Assembly: GCA_019637635.1 (NCBI GenBank)
Contig: JAHBVI010000074.1
Coordinates: 1-33,493, forward strand
DNA length: 33,493 nt
Origin: Anaerolineae bacterium
GTDB taxonomy: Bacteria; Chloroflexota; Anaerolineae; Promineifilales; Promineifilaceae
Direction of reading: 5' to 3'
Below the pieces are notes generated by a model. That model had not been told where the DNA came from. It saw only the letters and a list, made by a program, of their open reading frames with translations, and did no database searches. Positions 1-7,589 of this stretch are shown here, in pieces; positions within the stretch are counted from its first letter, which is position 1; each line of letters begins with the position of its first letter. Both the position numbers and the translations under genes were made by a program.

Positions 1-35
1 TCTCATCCCCCCCTCACTGGCAAAAGTCTGGTTTT

Positions 36-45
36 TGTTATACTC
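36..45 (+). promoter_or_regulatory. Extended -10 promoter of the 90-1262 lipoprotein gene
   Basis: TGTTATACTC contains an extended -10 (TGn-TATACT, hexamer at 39-44) about 45 bp upstream of the start codon. The 11-mer TTGTTATACTC recurs exactly at the well-formed promoter of the SCP2 gene (10950-10960), which supports the call. No clear -35 is visible. Confidence 0.5.
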
Positions 46-89
46 TGGCGGGTTGACTCTTATTTCATACGGAAGTTGAGGAGCTGTAG

Positions 90-1262
90 ATGATGCGATT
101 ACGCCAGGTTATCTGGTTCATTTGTGTGGGATTTGTGGTTGCGGCCTGTGGACAAGAGGGGGAAGAAACGCCAACGGCCGTCGCCCCCAATACCCTACCG
201 CCGCCTATTCTCACTGCCGCCCTCACCGAACCATTGCCAACACACACAGCCGCTCCAACCGCAACGGCTGTCCCTTCCCCAACCTCCACGCCACCGGCTA
301 CCCTCACGCCCACCCCGTTGCCCACCAACACGGCCGTGTCCACCGCCAGCACCGTCACCATCCTCGCCCCGGCCCCTGATGCCGAAATCATCGTAGGGCA
401 GGAAATCACCATTCAAGGCCGGGCTGTGCCGCCGCCCACCGAACCGTTAACTGTGCGCATCACCGCTGCCGGCGAGCGGGAGGTATGGCAAGAAACGGTT
501 GCAGCCGACGCTGCCGGTGAGTGGGCGGTGACGGCCGTCTTGCCGCTCACCACCACCGGGCCGGCCGAACTGAGCGCCCAATTGGCCGGCGTGGCCAACG
601 GTACGGCCGTGCCCATCACCCTGCTGCCCCAAACCGGCGCCGATAAATCATTCATCACCTTGAATCGGCCGGCGGCGGGAGATACGGCCGTAGCCGGTTA
701 CACCATCCTCTTTGAAGGGCGCGTCAATAACCCCGTCAATGAAACCATCACCATTACCGTGTTGGATCAGGCGTGTACCAGCAACGTGGCCAACCAGAGC
801 TTCACTGTAGCGCGTGGGAACTGGCTTGGTTACACCATCGTCTCCACCCAGGCCACACCCGGCCCTGGCTGCGCCATCGCCTACACCGGCGTTCCCGGCC
901 AGGAAAACCTGCGTGAAGTGCGCATCCCCCTCACCATTTTGGCAGCGAATGATGAGCAGGCCATTCAACTGCAATTGGGTAACAGCGGCGCCATTGGCTT
1001 TAGCGCCGGTCAAAACACCTATCTTTTTGGCATTGCCATCAACGCCCCGGAACGGGAAGTGCGCCTGCGCCTGGAAGCGGATGATCCGGCACGGCCGTCT
1101 GGCCTGATCACCAGCGCCACCGCCTACGCCAACCAGTATGGATTTTGGGAAATAGATTTGGAGATACCGGCAAATGCCAGAGGCGGGGCGCTGCTCTACA
1201 TCACCACCGGCAGCAGCGACGCTACCTATCGGGAAATCCGGCTGCCGGTGATGATAGAGTGA
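90..1262 (+). CDS. Lipoprotein with Thr/Pro-rich linker and Ig-like domains
   Basis: A 390-residue predicted lipoprotein. The N-terminus is a short basic stretch, a hydrophobic segment and a lipobox ending VAAC, with Cys20 as the likely lipidated residue. Residues about 25-90 are Pro/Thr/Ala-rich low complexity, typical of a wall-spanning linker. Two beta-rich modules follow (about 90-180 and 185-285), each opening with a TVTILAPAPDAEI- or ITLNRPAAGDTAV-like strand as in bacterial Ig-like folds, and then a third beta-rich region to the C-terminus. A GAGGAG ribosome site at 78-83 supports the start at 90; the codon at 93 is also ATG. Function unknown; a surface adhesion or scaffold role is inference. 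It is convergent with the mrp operon, with a shared inverted repeat at the stop codon. Confidence 0.75.
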   Translation: MMRLRQVIWFICVGFVVAACGQEGEETPTAVAPNTLPPPILTAALTEPLPTHTAAPTATAVPSPTSTPPATLTPTPLPTNTAVSTASTVTILAPAPDAEIIVGQEITIQGRAVPPPTEPLTVRITAAGEREVWQETVAADAAGEWAVTAVLPLTTTGPAELSAQLAGVANGTAVPITLLPQTGADKSFITLNRPAAGDTAVAGYTILFEGRVNNPVNETITITVLDQACTSNVANQSFTVARGNWLGYTIVSTQATPGPGCAIAYTGVPGQENLREVRIPLTILAANDEQAIQLQLGNSGAIGFSAGQNTYLFGIAINAPEREVRLRLEADDPARPSGLITSATAYANQYGFWEIDLEIPANARGGALLYITTGSSDATYREIRLPVMIE

Positions 1263-1292
1263 ATGATTGGCGGCAGGGCCAATTATTCACTC
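1257..1292. terminator. Inverted repeat between convergent lipoprotein and mrpF genes
   Basis: Arms of 15 bp (1257-1271 and 1278-1292) pair with one mismatch around a 6-nt loop. The left arm contains the lipoprotein stop codon, and the right arm ends just before the mrpF stop. There is no long T-tract, so bidirectional termination is only a guess. Confidence 0.5.
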
Positions 1293-1293
1293 A

Positions 1294-1569
1294 CTAAAAC
1301 ATCTGCTCATCCGCCAGATACTTCGCCAGCGCCACCGTGCCAATAAAACTCAGCGCCGCCAACCCCAGGGCCACATCAATATAGATACTGTCCTGAAAGA
1401 TAAGGGAAACCAGCACCAGCACCGCCAAAAAGAGCGTTGTCACCAATTCCGTGCCCATCAGCCGGTCTATGACATTATCCCCCCACCACACGCGCCACAC
1501 CGAAATGCCGATCAAGACGACGTGGATAATGAGGGAGACATAGAGGGCAATTTGCAATAGATTTGACAT
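1294..1569 (-). CDS. mrpF: Na+/H+ antiporter subunit MrpF
   Basis: A 91-residue membrane protein with three predicted helices and the MrpF core WRVWWGDNVIDRLMGTEL, in which an Asp-Arg pair sits in the first loop. MrpF is a small subunit of the multisubunit Mrp (Mnh/Pha) cation/proton antiporter, a relative of complex I membrane modules that exports Na+ (or K+) in exchange for H+. Length and motif fit the family. It is the last gene of the leftward mrpAB-C-D-E-F operon. The gap to mrpE holds an inverted repeat. No convincing Shine-Dalgarno precedes the start, so translation may depend on coupling or on leaderless or weak initiation. Confidence 0.9.
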   Translation of the reverse strand: MSNLLQIALYVSLIIHVVLIGISVWRVWWGDNVIDRLMGTELVTTLFLAVLVLVSLIFQDSIYIDVALGLAALSFIGTVALAKYLADEQMF

Positions 1570-1585
1570 AATGGGAAAGATGGGT

Positions 1586-1617
1586 GTCTGGTAGTTGGTT
1601 GCAACTAGCTACCAGAC
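1586..1617. repeat. Inverted repeat between mrpE and mrpF
   Basis: GTCTGGTAG (1586-1594) and CTACCAGAC (1609-1617) form a perfect 9-bp stem around 14 nt in the mrpE-mrpF gap. It is one of a set of dyads found in every gap of this operon. Confidence 0.75.
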
Positions 1618-1623
1618 CATGTT

Positions 1624-2115
1624 TCAGGAAAACATCTTTTCTAACAATTCGCGTCGTTCTTGCTGGGCAGCGGCGAGGCTGACGGCCGCCTGCTCCACAT
1701 CCAGGCAGTGGGTGTACATGACGCCATTTTCGTCAATTTCCACCACCATTTCGCCTGGTGTCAGGGTGATGGCGTGGGCGCTAAAGGCCGTGGCCAGGTC
1801 GGAAGTGGTTTGGGAAGGAATGGCAATGATGCCGGGTCGAATGGACATCTTGGGCGATAGCACTATCCGCGCTACCTGCACGCCGCTGACCACTAAATCT
1901 ATGACCAGCATGATCACATAGCGGACAAAGGCCCAATTGGCCGCCGGCCAACTGCGCCAGCTCATCTGCCAGTCACGATTACCGCCAGGCAGCAAAAAGG
2001 TCACGGCCGTTGCCACCAACACCCCCATCAACACATTCAGCGGCGTCAGATTAGCCGTCAGCGCCAGATAAACCAATGTCAATGTCAAAATCACCCGTAC
2101 CCGTACCATTACCAT
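1624..2115 (-). CDS. mrpE: Na+/H+ antiporter subunit MrpE
   Basis: A 163-residue protein of the MnhE/MrpE family. It has an N-terminal hydrophobic segment (LTLTLVYLALTANLTPLNVL), a second TM region around residues 65-85 (YVIMLVIDLVVSGVQVA), and the family's C-terminal soluble domain, recognisable by ITLTPGEMVVEIDENGVMYTH. MrpE is needed for assembly or activity of the Mrp antiporter. GAGG lies 5-8 nt before the ATG at 2115; a second ATG at 2109 is possible. It sits between mrpD and mrpF in the same leftward operon. Confidence 0.92.
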   Translation of the reverse strand: MVMVRVRVILTLTLVYLALTANLTPLNVLMGVLVATAVTFLLPGGNRDWQMSWRSWPAANWAFVRYVIMLVIDLVVSGVQVARIVLSPKMSIRPGIIAIPSQTTSDLATAFSAHAITLTPGEMVVEIDENGVMYTHCLDVEQAAVSLAAAQQERRELLEKMFS

Positions 2116-2133
2116 TTTGCCTCACGGGAAGAT

Positions 2134-2165
2134 GTAATTGGATGATTGCGTAATTACCCAATTAC
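2134..2165. repeat. Dyad and AT-rich tandem words between mrpD and mrpE
   Basis: GTAATTGG (2134-2141) pairs with CCAATTAC (2158-2165). To about 2187 the word CAATTACT/CAATCTCT is repeated in a 9-bp period, ending at the mrpD stop. The stretch is lower in GC than its surroundings. Confidence 0.55.
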
Positions 2166-2181
2166 TCAATTACTCAATCTC

Positions 2182-3174
2182 TCAATTCCCCAACACCGCC
2201 GCCACATACGCTGCCGGGTCTGTTATCCAGGCGCTCACCGCCTGTGCGGCCTCCACCAACGGGCTGGCCCATATGCCCAAAAGTAAAATCAGCCCAATCA
2301 GCAGGATGGGCGCCAATAAATGGTCGCCCGTTGGTTTGGTGCTGATGCCCTCGGCCGGTTCCTGCCACCAGATGCGCATAAAGGCGCGCATGGTATACAC
2401 CAGCGTCAGGATGCTAAACACCCCCAGGATCAGCAGCGGCCAAAAGGCGGCGGCTTCAATACCGCTGGAAAAGAGCAGCAGTTTGCTCACAAAGCCGCTG
2501 GTTGGGGGGATGCCGGCCAGCGCCAGACTACCGATGAAGAACAACAGCCCGGCGGTGGGCAACGGCCGTCCCACCCCCGTCACCACATCAAAAGCGGCCG
2601 ACTTAATCGAAGCCCGGCTGGCCACAAAACCGGCCAACATCAGCATCGCGGCTTTGATCAGGCTGTGGTTAAAGGCAAAAACCAGCGCCGCCGTAATCGC
2701 CAGCGGCGTTCCCCAGCCAATACCCACCAGAATAAAACCAATTTGTGCCAGGGTGGAGTAGGCCAGCATCCGTTTGACGTTATGCGTGCCAATGGCCGAC
2801 AGCCCGCCAAACAGGATGCCCACCAGGCCCAACACCAGCAGCAGCCCGCGCATCTGCACCGCCTGCGCGGCAAAAAGCAGGAAGGTCATACGCAAAAAGC
2901 CATAGACGCCCAGTTTCACCACTACCGAAGAGAGCATGGCGGACACGGCCGTTGGCGAAGCGGCGTGAAAGTCGGGCTGCCAGAAGTGGAAGGGGAAAAC
3001 GGCGCTTTTGATCATAAACGTGGCCAGTAAAAAGCCAATGGCCGGTAAGAGGAGCAGACCATCCGCCTGTGCCTGAATGCGCACGGACAGGTCGGCCATA
3101 TTCAACGTGCCATAGGAAACGTACAGGCAGCCGATGCCCAGCAGCATCAAAAAAGAAGGCCCGGCAAACTCCAT
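2182..3174 (-). CDS. mrpD: Na+/H+ antiporter subunit MrpD, C-terminal part (frameshifted)
   Basis: This reading frame encodes the larger C-terminal portion of MrpD, a proton-translocating subunit homologous to NuoL/M/N. Diagnostic segments are FMIKSAVFPFHFWQPDFHAASPTAVSAML (read in parts; the Lys and Pro are conserved), then a helix-break region and GIPPTSGFVSKLLLF. The ATG at 3174 is not a natural start. Upstream in the same frame KYFYMEFAGPS continues the canonical MrpD helix, and the preceding residues (AISDDKFGTEAAS) are in the other frame, ending near 3189. One missing base around 3187-3188 would rejoin the two frames into a protein of about 498 residues, a normal MrpD length. It is either a real inactivating mutation, a recoding site or an assembly error. 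Confidence 0.85.
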   Translation of the reverse strand: MEFAGPSFLMLLGIGCLYVSYGTLNMADLSVRIQAQADGLLLLPAIGFLLATFMIKSAVFPFHFWQPDFHAASPTAVSAMLSSVVVKLGVYGFLRMTFLLFAAQAVQMRGLLLVLGLVGILFGGLSAIGTHNVKRMLAYSTLAQIGFILVGIGWGTPLAITAALVFAFNHSLIKAAMLMLAGFVASRASIKSAAFDVVTGVGRPLPTAGLLFFIGSLALAGIPPTSGFVSKLLLFSSGIEAAAFWPLLILGVFSILTLVYTMRAFMRIWWQEPAEGISTKPTGDHLLAPILLIGLILLLGIWASPLVEAAQAVSAWITDPAAYVAAVLGN

Positions 3175-3680
3175 GTAGAAGTATTTATGGAGGCCGCTTC
3201 TGTGCCAAATTTGTCATCAGATATGGCCGTCAGCACCGTGCCGGAAATGACCAGTAGTTCGGCAAAAACGTACATATTGAAAATATCACCGGTCATAAAC
3301 GCCCCGGTCAGCCCGGTGCAGAGCGTGAGGAACAGCACTAAAAAGGCGGGATACTTCACCGCTTTATCCCCGCTGCCCAGGGCATACACCATGCCCGTTA
3401 CCATCACCACCTGGGTCATCACCACAAAAAACAGGGCGAGAATGTCCGCCACCAGGGTGATGCCAAAAGGCGCTAACCAACCGCCACCCTGCCACACCAA
3501 CGGCCGTCCTGTTTGCCACACATCCACAAACAACCACAAACTGACCCCGCACGAGAGGAGCATACTGCCCAATGACCAGCCGGCCTGGTACGGCCGTTGC
3601 TTGCGCAACAGCAGCGCCACACCCGCCCCCAACAGCGGGATGAGGATGGGTAATAAGATCAACTGCGGCTCAATCGTCAT
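3147..3680 (-). CDS. mrpD: Na+/H+ antiporter subunit MrpD, N-terminal part (frameshifted)
   Basis: This 177-codon frame encodes the N-terminal part of MrpD: hydrophobic helices starting ILLPILIPLLGAGVALLL, then the conserved region MTGDIFNMYVFAELLVISGTVL, in which the Glu of FAELL corresponds to the key acidic residue of this subunit family. After FGTEAAS the frame runs into a short non-homologous tail (INTSTWSLPGLLF) and stops at 3147, overlapping the downstream frame by 28 bp. With 2182-3174 it forms one split mrpD. No Shine-Dalgarno is apparent before 3680; a 17-bp inverted repeat lies 20 bp upstream. Alone, this fragment would lack most proton-channel helices. Confidence 0.88.
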   Translation of the reverse strand: MTIEPQLILLPILIPLLGAGVALLLRKQRPYQAGWSLGSMLLSCGVSLWLFVDVWQTGRPLVWQGGGWLAPFGITLVADILALFFVVMTQVVMVTGMVYALGSGDKAVKYPAFLVLFLTLCTGLTGAFMTGDIFNMYVFAELLVISGTVLTAISDDKFGTEAASINTSTWSLPGLLF

Positions 3681-3699
3681 TGGAAAACAAAAAAAGGAG

Positions 3700-3738
3700 A
3701 TTAGAGATTGGAGATTACAACAATCTCCAATCTCTAAT
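3700..3738. repeat. Inverted repeat of the GATTGGAGATT family between mrpC and mrpD
   Basis: A perfect 17-bp stem (3700-3716 with 3722-3738) around a 5-nt loop. The arm word GAGATTGGAGATT recurs at 21865-21915, 18 kb away. It lies between two co-transcribed genes, so strong termination here would be disadvantageous; an RNA-processing or stability role is possible. Confidence 0.85.
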
Positions 3739-3747
3739 TCTCTAATC

Positions 3748-4089
3748 CTAATTCTTCAAATTAGTCACTTCATCCATATTGGCCGTCTGATAGCGGGCGG
3801 AAATGATGTAAAGCATGGCCAGCACAAAGGCCGTACCACCCATGCTGATGACAATGGCCGTGAGGATGAGCGCCTGCGGCAGGGGGTCCGCGATTCGCTG
3901 CCCCACGCCGGTATACGTTGCATACGCCGGGTCTTCACCCAGATAAGCCCCCGTCGTCAGCAAAAACAGGTTCACGGCATTGGCCAGAATCACCAGCCCA
4001 ATCGCCGAGCGGATCACATTCCGCCGCAGCAGTTGGAAGACGCCGATAGCAAATAACGTACCAATGGTGAGTGCTGTTAGTAGTTCCAT
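3748..4089 (-). CDS. mrpC: Na+/H+ antiporter subunit MrpC
   Basis: A 113-residue NuoK-like membrane subunit with three predicted helices. MrpC features are the N-terminal FAIGVFQLLRRNVIRSAIGL, the middle helix LANAVNLFLLTTGAY, and DPLPQALILTAIVISMGGTAF near the C-terminus, which is characteristic of the family. MrpC contributes to the membrane cation/proton path of the Mrp complex. It lies between mrpAB and mrpD in the leftward operon. No obvious Shine-Dalgarno precedes the ATG at 4089. Confidence 0.95.
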   Translation of the reverse strand: MELLTALTIGTLFAIGVFQLLRRNVIRSAIGLVILANAVNLFLLTTGAYLGEDPAYATYTGVGQRIADPLPQALILTAIVISMGGTAFVLAMLYIISARYQTANMDEVTNLKN

Positions 4090-4102
4090 AATTATCGTGA
4101 GA

Positions 4103-4138
4103 CGTGATGCGTGGGCCGACTACGACTCACGCATCACG
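4103..4138. repeat. Inverted repeat of the GTGATGCGTGA family at the mrpAB stop
   Basis: CGTGATGCGTG (4103-4113) pairs with CACGCATCACG (4128-4138). The right arm covers the mrpAB stop codon. The same words form the dyads at 23045-23091 and 24141-24196. Confidence 0.85.
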
Positions 4139-7016
4139 CAGTACCCTCCGCCTCTTCGCCAGGGTGCCCCAGCGCATTTAGCATATGCGTGGCGCTGCCC
4201 AAGACGGCCAGGCAGATGGCTATTTCAAACAGGAAGGACGAACTGATGTGGAAACCGCCGGGAAGTGGCAGCCCCACCAGTTTGCCGTAATCTACGTTGC
4301 CTAAAAAGTGGCCGGTAAAAAGGGTCACAATGATCCCATTCACAATTGCCAGCAGCACGCCGGCGGCAATGAGCGCCGAGGCGCGCAGCCAGGGCAGGCG
4401 GGCGCGCGTTTCGGTGTAGCCAAACACCACATACCACAGCGCCACCGCCAACCCAATCACCACGCCGGCCGTAAACCCATCGCCGGGCTGATCGTGCCCA
4501 AACATCATCTGGACAATGCCTAACACCAGCGCCACCGGCAAGAGGGCATAGGCCGGTGCGCGCAGAAATGGTGAAGCCCGCCGCCCGCCAATGCCCAGGG
4601 TTGAGAATGTGCGCCGGACTTTTTTCTCGCCCTGGGCGTGGTCGCCGTGCGTGCGGGCGGCATAGTTCAACAGGGTAAAAACGCCCAGCCCGGCCAGGCT
4701 GAAGACGGTGATTTCCATCAAGGTGTCCATTGCCCGGAAATCTACGATGATGGCCCCCACAATATCAGCCGCACCGGTTGCCTCTTTGGCGTTGGCAATG
4801 TAGTAAGGCGTGACCAGGCTTTGGCGGGGGCGGGAGGTTAAGGCTGTCAGGGTGATCAGGGCGACTACACAACCGATGGCCACAGAGGCGATGGCGTCGC
4901 GCAGCAGCAAGGGGCGCGACGGCCGTTCTGCCCAGCGCATTCGTTGTGCTTTCAGGCGCTGCGCCCGGGGCAATTTTGCCAGCGTCAGCACCAGGATGAC
5001 CAGCGACAGAATGTCTACCACAATTTGCACCAGGGCCACATCGGGCGCCGGTTCCAACACAAACCAGACGGCCGTGCCCAACCCCATGGCGCTCATGGCC
5101 AGGATGGCATAGAAGTCGCGGGGCAAAAGCAAGGTCGCCAGGGCCGAACCGGTGACAACCAGCAGCGAAAAGAGGCGCAATAAAGCCATCTCCCCCGTAA
5201 AATCGAGGCCGGGCCAGGTGAGGCCAGCCAACGAAATAGTGGGCCAGCCCATAAAAAAGAAGACCAGGGAGACGGCTGCCAGGATCATAATGACCAGATA
5301 GGTGCGTAATTTGCCCTGCTGCAAGCGAGTAGCGGCATATCCCCCTTTGTCCATGGCCGCCAGCACACCAGTATACAGCCGGTTAAAGGTGAGTGCTGCC
5401 CCCAGATGGTCTTGCCAGGCGCGCAGCGGCCAGCGGAAATACCAGATGACCGACCCCAACGTGATAGCGATGATTGAAAGCAGCAGCGGCGCATTCAGCC
5501 CATGAAAGAGCGCCAGCGATACTTTGACCTTGCTGCCAAAAGCGGCCGCGGCCGCCGCCGCCAGAAATGCTGACTCTTCCTTTGGTCCCGGTAACAGCAC
5601 AATGATCAACGACAATGCCGCCGGAATGGCCGGGGACAGCAGCATCGTTTGCGGCGCTTCGTGGGCATGGATGGCAGGGTCACGGGGTTTGCCCAGGAAC
5701 GTGTCTATTACAAACAACCCGGCCTGGGCCAGCATCAGGGCGCCGGTGAACACGGAAACGACCGCCAGCACCGGCTGCAAGTTGGGATGCAGCGTAGCCG
5801 CCAACAGCGTTTCCTTTGCCAAAAATCCAAACAGGGGGGGCAGCCCGGCCATGGAAAGGCCGGCCAAAAGGGCAATGGCAAAAGAGACGGGCATGGCCCG
5901 GCGCAGTCCCCCCAGGCGGGTAATGTCCCTGGTGCCGGTTTCGTGGTCTATGATACCGGCGACCATAAACAAGGCGCTCTTATAAAGCGCGTGGGCCACA
6001 ATGCCAATCACCAACGCCTTGTAACTTTCTTCATCTTCCTGCCCGATGAGCATCATCAAAATGCCTAATTGGGCGATGGTGGAGTAGGCCAGCAAGCCCT
6101 TGAGGTCTTTTTGCTTCATCCCCAGATAAGCGCCACACAACATGGTGGCCATGCCCACCACCGTCAGCAGGAAAAACCATTGGCTGGTAAAACCAAGTGC
6201 CGGGTTGAGCCGGGCCATCAGGTAGATACCGGCTTTAACCATGGTCGCCGAGTGCAGGTAGGCACTGGCGGGTGTGGGGGCGCTCATCGCCCCCGGCAGC
6301 CAGATGTGCGCCGGGAATTGGGCGCTTTTGGCAAAGGCGCCAAACGCCACCAATGCCAGCATCACCGTATAAAACTCGCTGGAACGCAGTTGGTCGCCGC
6401 TGCTGAGGATCTCTGTCCACTGCGTGCTGCCGCTGACATAGCTCACAAACAGCAGGCCGGCCAATAAAGCGATGCCGCCGCCGCCGGTGATGAACAGAGA
6501 GCGGAAGGCGCCAGAGCGGGCTTCCGGGTCTTTGTATTTGTAGGCGATCAGCAGGTAGGAGGTGATGCTGGTGCCTTCCCAAAAGATGAACAGGGTCAGC
6601 GCATCCCCGGCCATCACCAGGCCCAGCATGGAGGTCATAAAAAGCAGGGTGTAAACCTGGAATCGCCAGGCGTCTTGTTGGCCGTTGAAGTATTGCCCGG
6701 CATAAATGATAATCAGGACGCCGATGAAGGTGATAATGAGGGCAAAGAGGGCACTCCAACTGTCGTAGTATAGCCCTAGTTGCAGCCCAAAGGAGGGCAG
6801 CCATTCAATGCGCCACAAAAATATCTGCCCCTCATTCAGGTCGGAAACAGGCAGCAGCAAGATGATAAAGGCGATGAGGGGGAAAAGGGCCAGCAGCCAG
6901 GCCTGGCGAGTGATGGGCAGGCGGGTGTTGAGGGTAGGGTGGGCAAACACGAGGCCAACGGCCGTGCCAAGCAATAGTGTGATGAGTGGGGCTAACAGTA
7001 AGGTGGTCTGCGTCAT
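4134..7016 (-). CDS. mrpA: Na+/H+ antiporter fused subunits MrpA and MrpB
   Basis: A 960-residue polytopic protein. Residues about 1-510 are the NuoL-like antiporter module: YDSWSALFALIITFIGVLIIIYA, LFIFWEGTSITSYLLI with the conserved Glu, and FAKSAQFPAHIWLPGAMSAP with the conserved Lys and the His/Pro motif. Residues about 620-710 match the MbhD/DUF4040-like part (APDVALVQIVVDILSLV), about 720-800 the MbhE-like part (DFRAMDTLMEITVFSLAGLGV), and about 825-950 an MnhB/MrpB domain (GHDQPGDGFTAGVVIGLAVAL, GGFHISSSFLFEIAICLAVLG). MrpA is the largest subunit and carries a proton path. A-B fusion is known in other Mrp/Pha systems. It is the first gene of the leftward operon, divergent from mrpG. 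No clear ribosome site. Confidence 0.95.
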   Translation of the reverse strand: MTQTTLLLAPLITLLLGTAVGLVFAHPTLNTRLPITRQAWLLALFPLIAFIILLLPVSDLNEGQIFLWRIEWLPSFGLQLGLYYDSWSALFALIITFIGVLIIIYAGQYFNGQQDAWRFQVYTLLFMTSMLGLVMAGDALTLFIFWEGTSITSYLLIAYKYKDPEARSGAFRSLFITGGGGIALLAGLLFVSYVSGSTQWTEILSSGDQLRSSEFYTVMLALVAFGAFAKSAQFPAHIWLPGAMSAPTPASAYLHSATMVKAGIYLMARLNPALGFTSQWFFLLTVVGMATMLCGAYLGMKQKDLKGLLAYSTIAQLGILMMLIGQEDEESYKALVIGIVAHALYKSALFMVAGIIDHETGTRDITRLGGLRRAMPVSFAIALLAGLSMAGLPPLFGFLAKETLLAATLHPNLQPVLAVVSVFTGALMLAQAGLFVIDTFLGKPRDPAIHAHEAPQTMLLSPAIPAALSLIIVLLPGPKEESAFLAAAAAAAFGSKVKVSLALFHGLNAPLLLSIIAITLGSVIWYFRWPLRAWQDHLGAALTFNRLYTGVLAAMDKGGYAATRLQQGKLRTYLVIMILAAVSLVFFFMGWPTISLAGLTWPGLDFTGEMALLRLFSLLVVTGSALATLLLPRDFYAILAMSAMGLGTAVWFVLEPAPDVALVQIVVDILSLVILVLTLAKLPRAQRLKAQRMRWAERPSRPLLLRDAIASVAIGCVVALITLTALTSRPRQSLVTPYYIANAKEATGAADIVGAIIVDFRAMDTLMEITVFSLAGLGVFTLLNYAARTHGDHAQGEKKVRRTFSTLGIGGRRASPFLRAPAYALLPVALVLGIVQMMFGHDQPGDGFTAGVVIGLAVALWYVVFGYTETRARLPWLRASALIAAGVLLAIVNGIIVTLFTGHFLGNVDYGKLVGLPLPGGFHISSSFLFEIAICLAVLGSATHMLNALGHPGEEAEGTA

Positions 7017-7063
7017 GCGATATACAACAGAGACGGCCGTGTGCCAATCCGCCTTCCCAAACG

Positions 7064-7069
7064 ATTATA
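7064..7069 (-). promoter_or_regulatory. Candidate -10 of the mrpAB operon
   Basis: On the minus strand a perfect TATAAT occupies 7069-7064, about 48 bp before the mrpAB start. A good -35 is not visible. An ACGGCCGT copy (about 7033) lies in the presumed leader. Confidence 0.4.
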
Positions 7070-7139
7070 GCCACATATGACCGGGTCGCCACCCGTTTCC
7101 CTCGGCAATCCCTACAAATCGGGTGGTGATCATTTTGGT

Positions 7140-7169
7140 TTGTTGCAACCGGTTGGCAAAGGTTATAAT
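7140..7169 (+). promoter_or_regulatory. Candidate promoter of mrpG
   Basis: TTGTTG (7140-7145), an 18-bp spacer and TATAAT (7164-7169) precede mrpG. A second TATAAT lies at 7181-7186, just before the ribosome site. The divergent 183-bp gap serves both mrpG and mrpAB. Confidence 0.5.
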
Positions 7170-7199
7170 GGCAAAAGGTCTATAATCAGGAGTAAACTG

Positions 7200-7544
7200 A
7201 TGGAAACAATTTCGCAGGTAGTGGCGCTGATTGCTGTTCTTGTGGGCACCTTTTTTTCAGTGGTGGGTGTGTTGGGGTACATTCGTTTTCCCGATGTGTA
7301 TACCCGGCTGCACGCCACCGGTAAAGTGGGGCTGTTTGGCGTGGTGCTGCTGCTGATTGCCGCCGTCATGTGGACGCCCCTGGGCTGGGGCAAGGCGCTG
7401 CTGCTGATGGTGCTGTTGATGGTATCGGGGCCGGTGGCGGCCCATGCCATTGCTTCGGCGGCCTACCGGTTAGGCATTCCCATGAAAGAAGCCATGCAGA
7501 ATGATTTGCAAGAGGGGATGGGGGAGAGCCTTGAACCCGACTAG
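7200..7544 (+). CDS. mrpG: Na+/H+ antiporter subunit MrpG
   Basis: A 114-residue membrane protein with three predicted helices and the MrpG signature GVLGYIRFPDVYTRLHATGKVGLFG (read as GVLGYIRFPD then YTRLHATGK). It completes the set of Mrp subunits, but it is encoded divergently from mrpAB rather than after mrpF. The open frame extends upstream to 7077, but AGGAG at 7188-7192 with 7-nt spacing, plus the family start (METISQVVALIAVLVGTFF), fix the start at 7200. Separate transcription would allow its dose to differ from that of the other subunits. Confidence 0.93.
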   Translation: METISQVVALIAVLVGTFFSVVGVLGYIRFPDVYTRLHATGKVGLFGVVLLLIAAVMWTPLGWGKALLLMVLLMVSGPVAAHAIASAAYRLGIPMKEAMQNDLQEGMGESLEPD

Positions 7545-7551
7545 CGAGACA

Positions 7552-7583
7552 GCCCTGACCGGTTTGGGGGAACCTGTCAGGGC
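7552..7583. terminator. Hairpin between convergent mrpG and LysM genes
   Basis: GCCCTGAC-c-GGTT pairs with AACC-t-GTCAGGGC around TGGGGG. It shares the ACCTGTCAGG core with the two repeats that flank the dNTPase gene. There is no T-tract, so termination is uncertain. Confidence 0.5.
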
Positions 7584-7589
7584 AATGGC

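Noticed and set aside
3187..4056. 289-codon open frame on the plus strand over mrpD and mrpC
   Set aside because: It is antisense to clear Mrp subunits, is low complexity, and runs through a hairpin.
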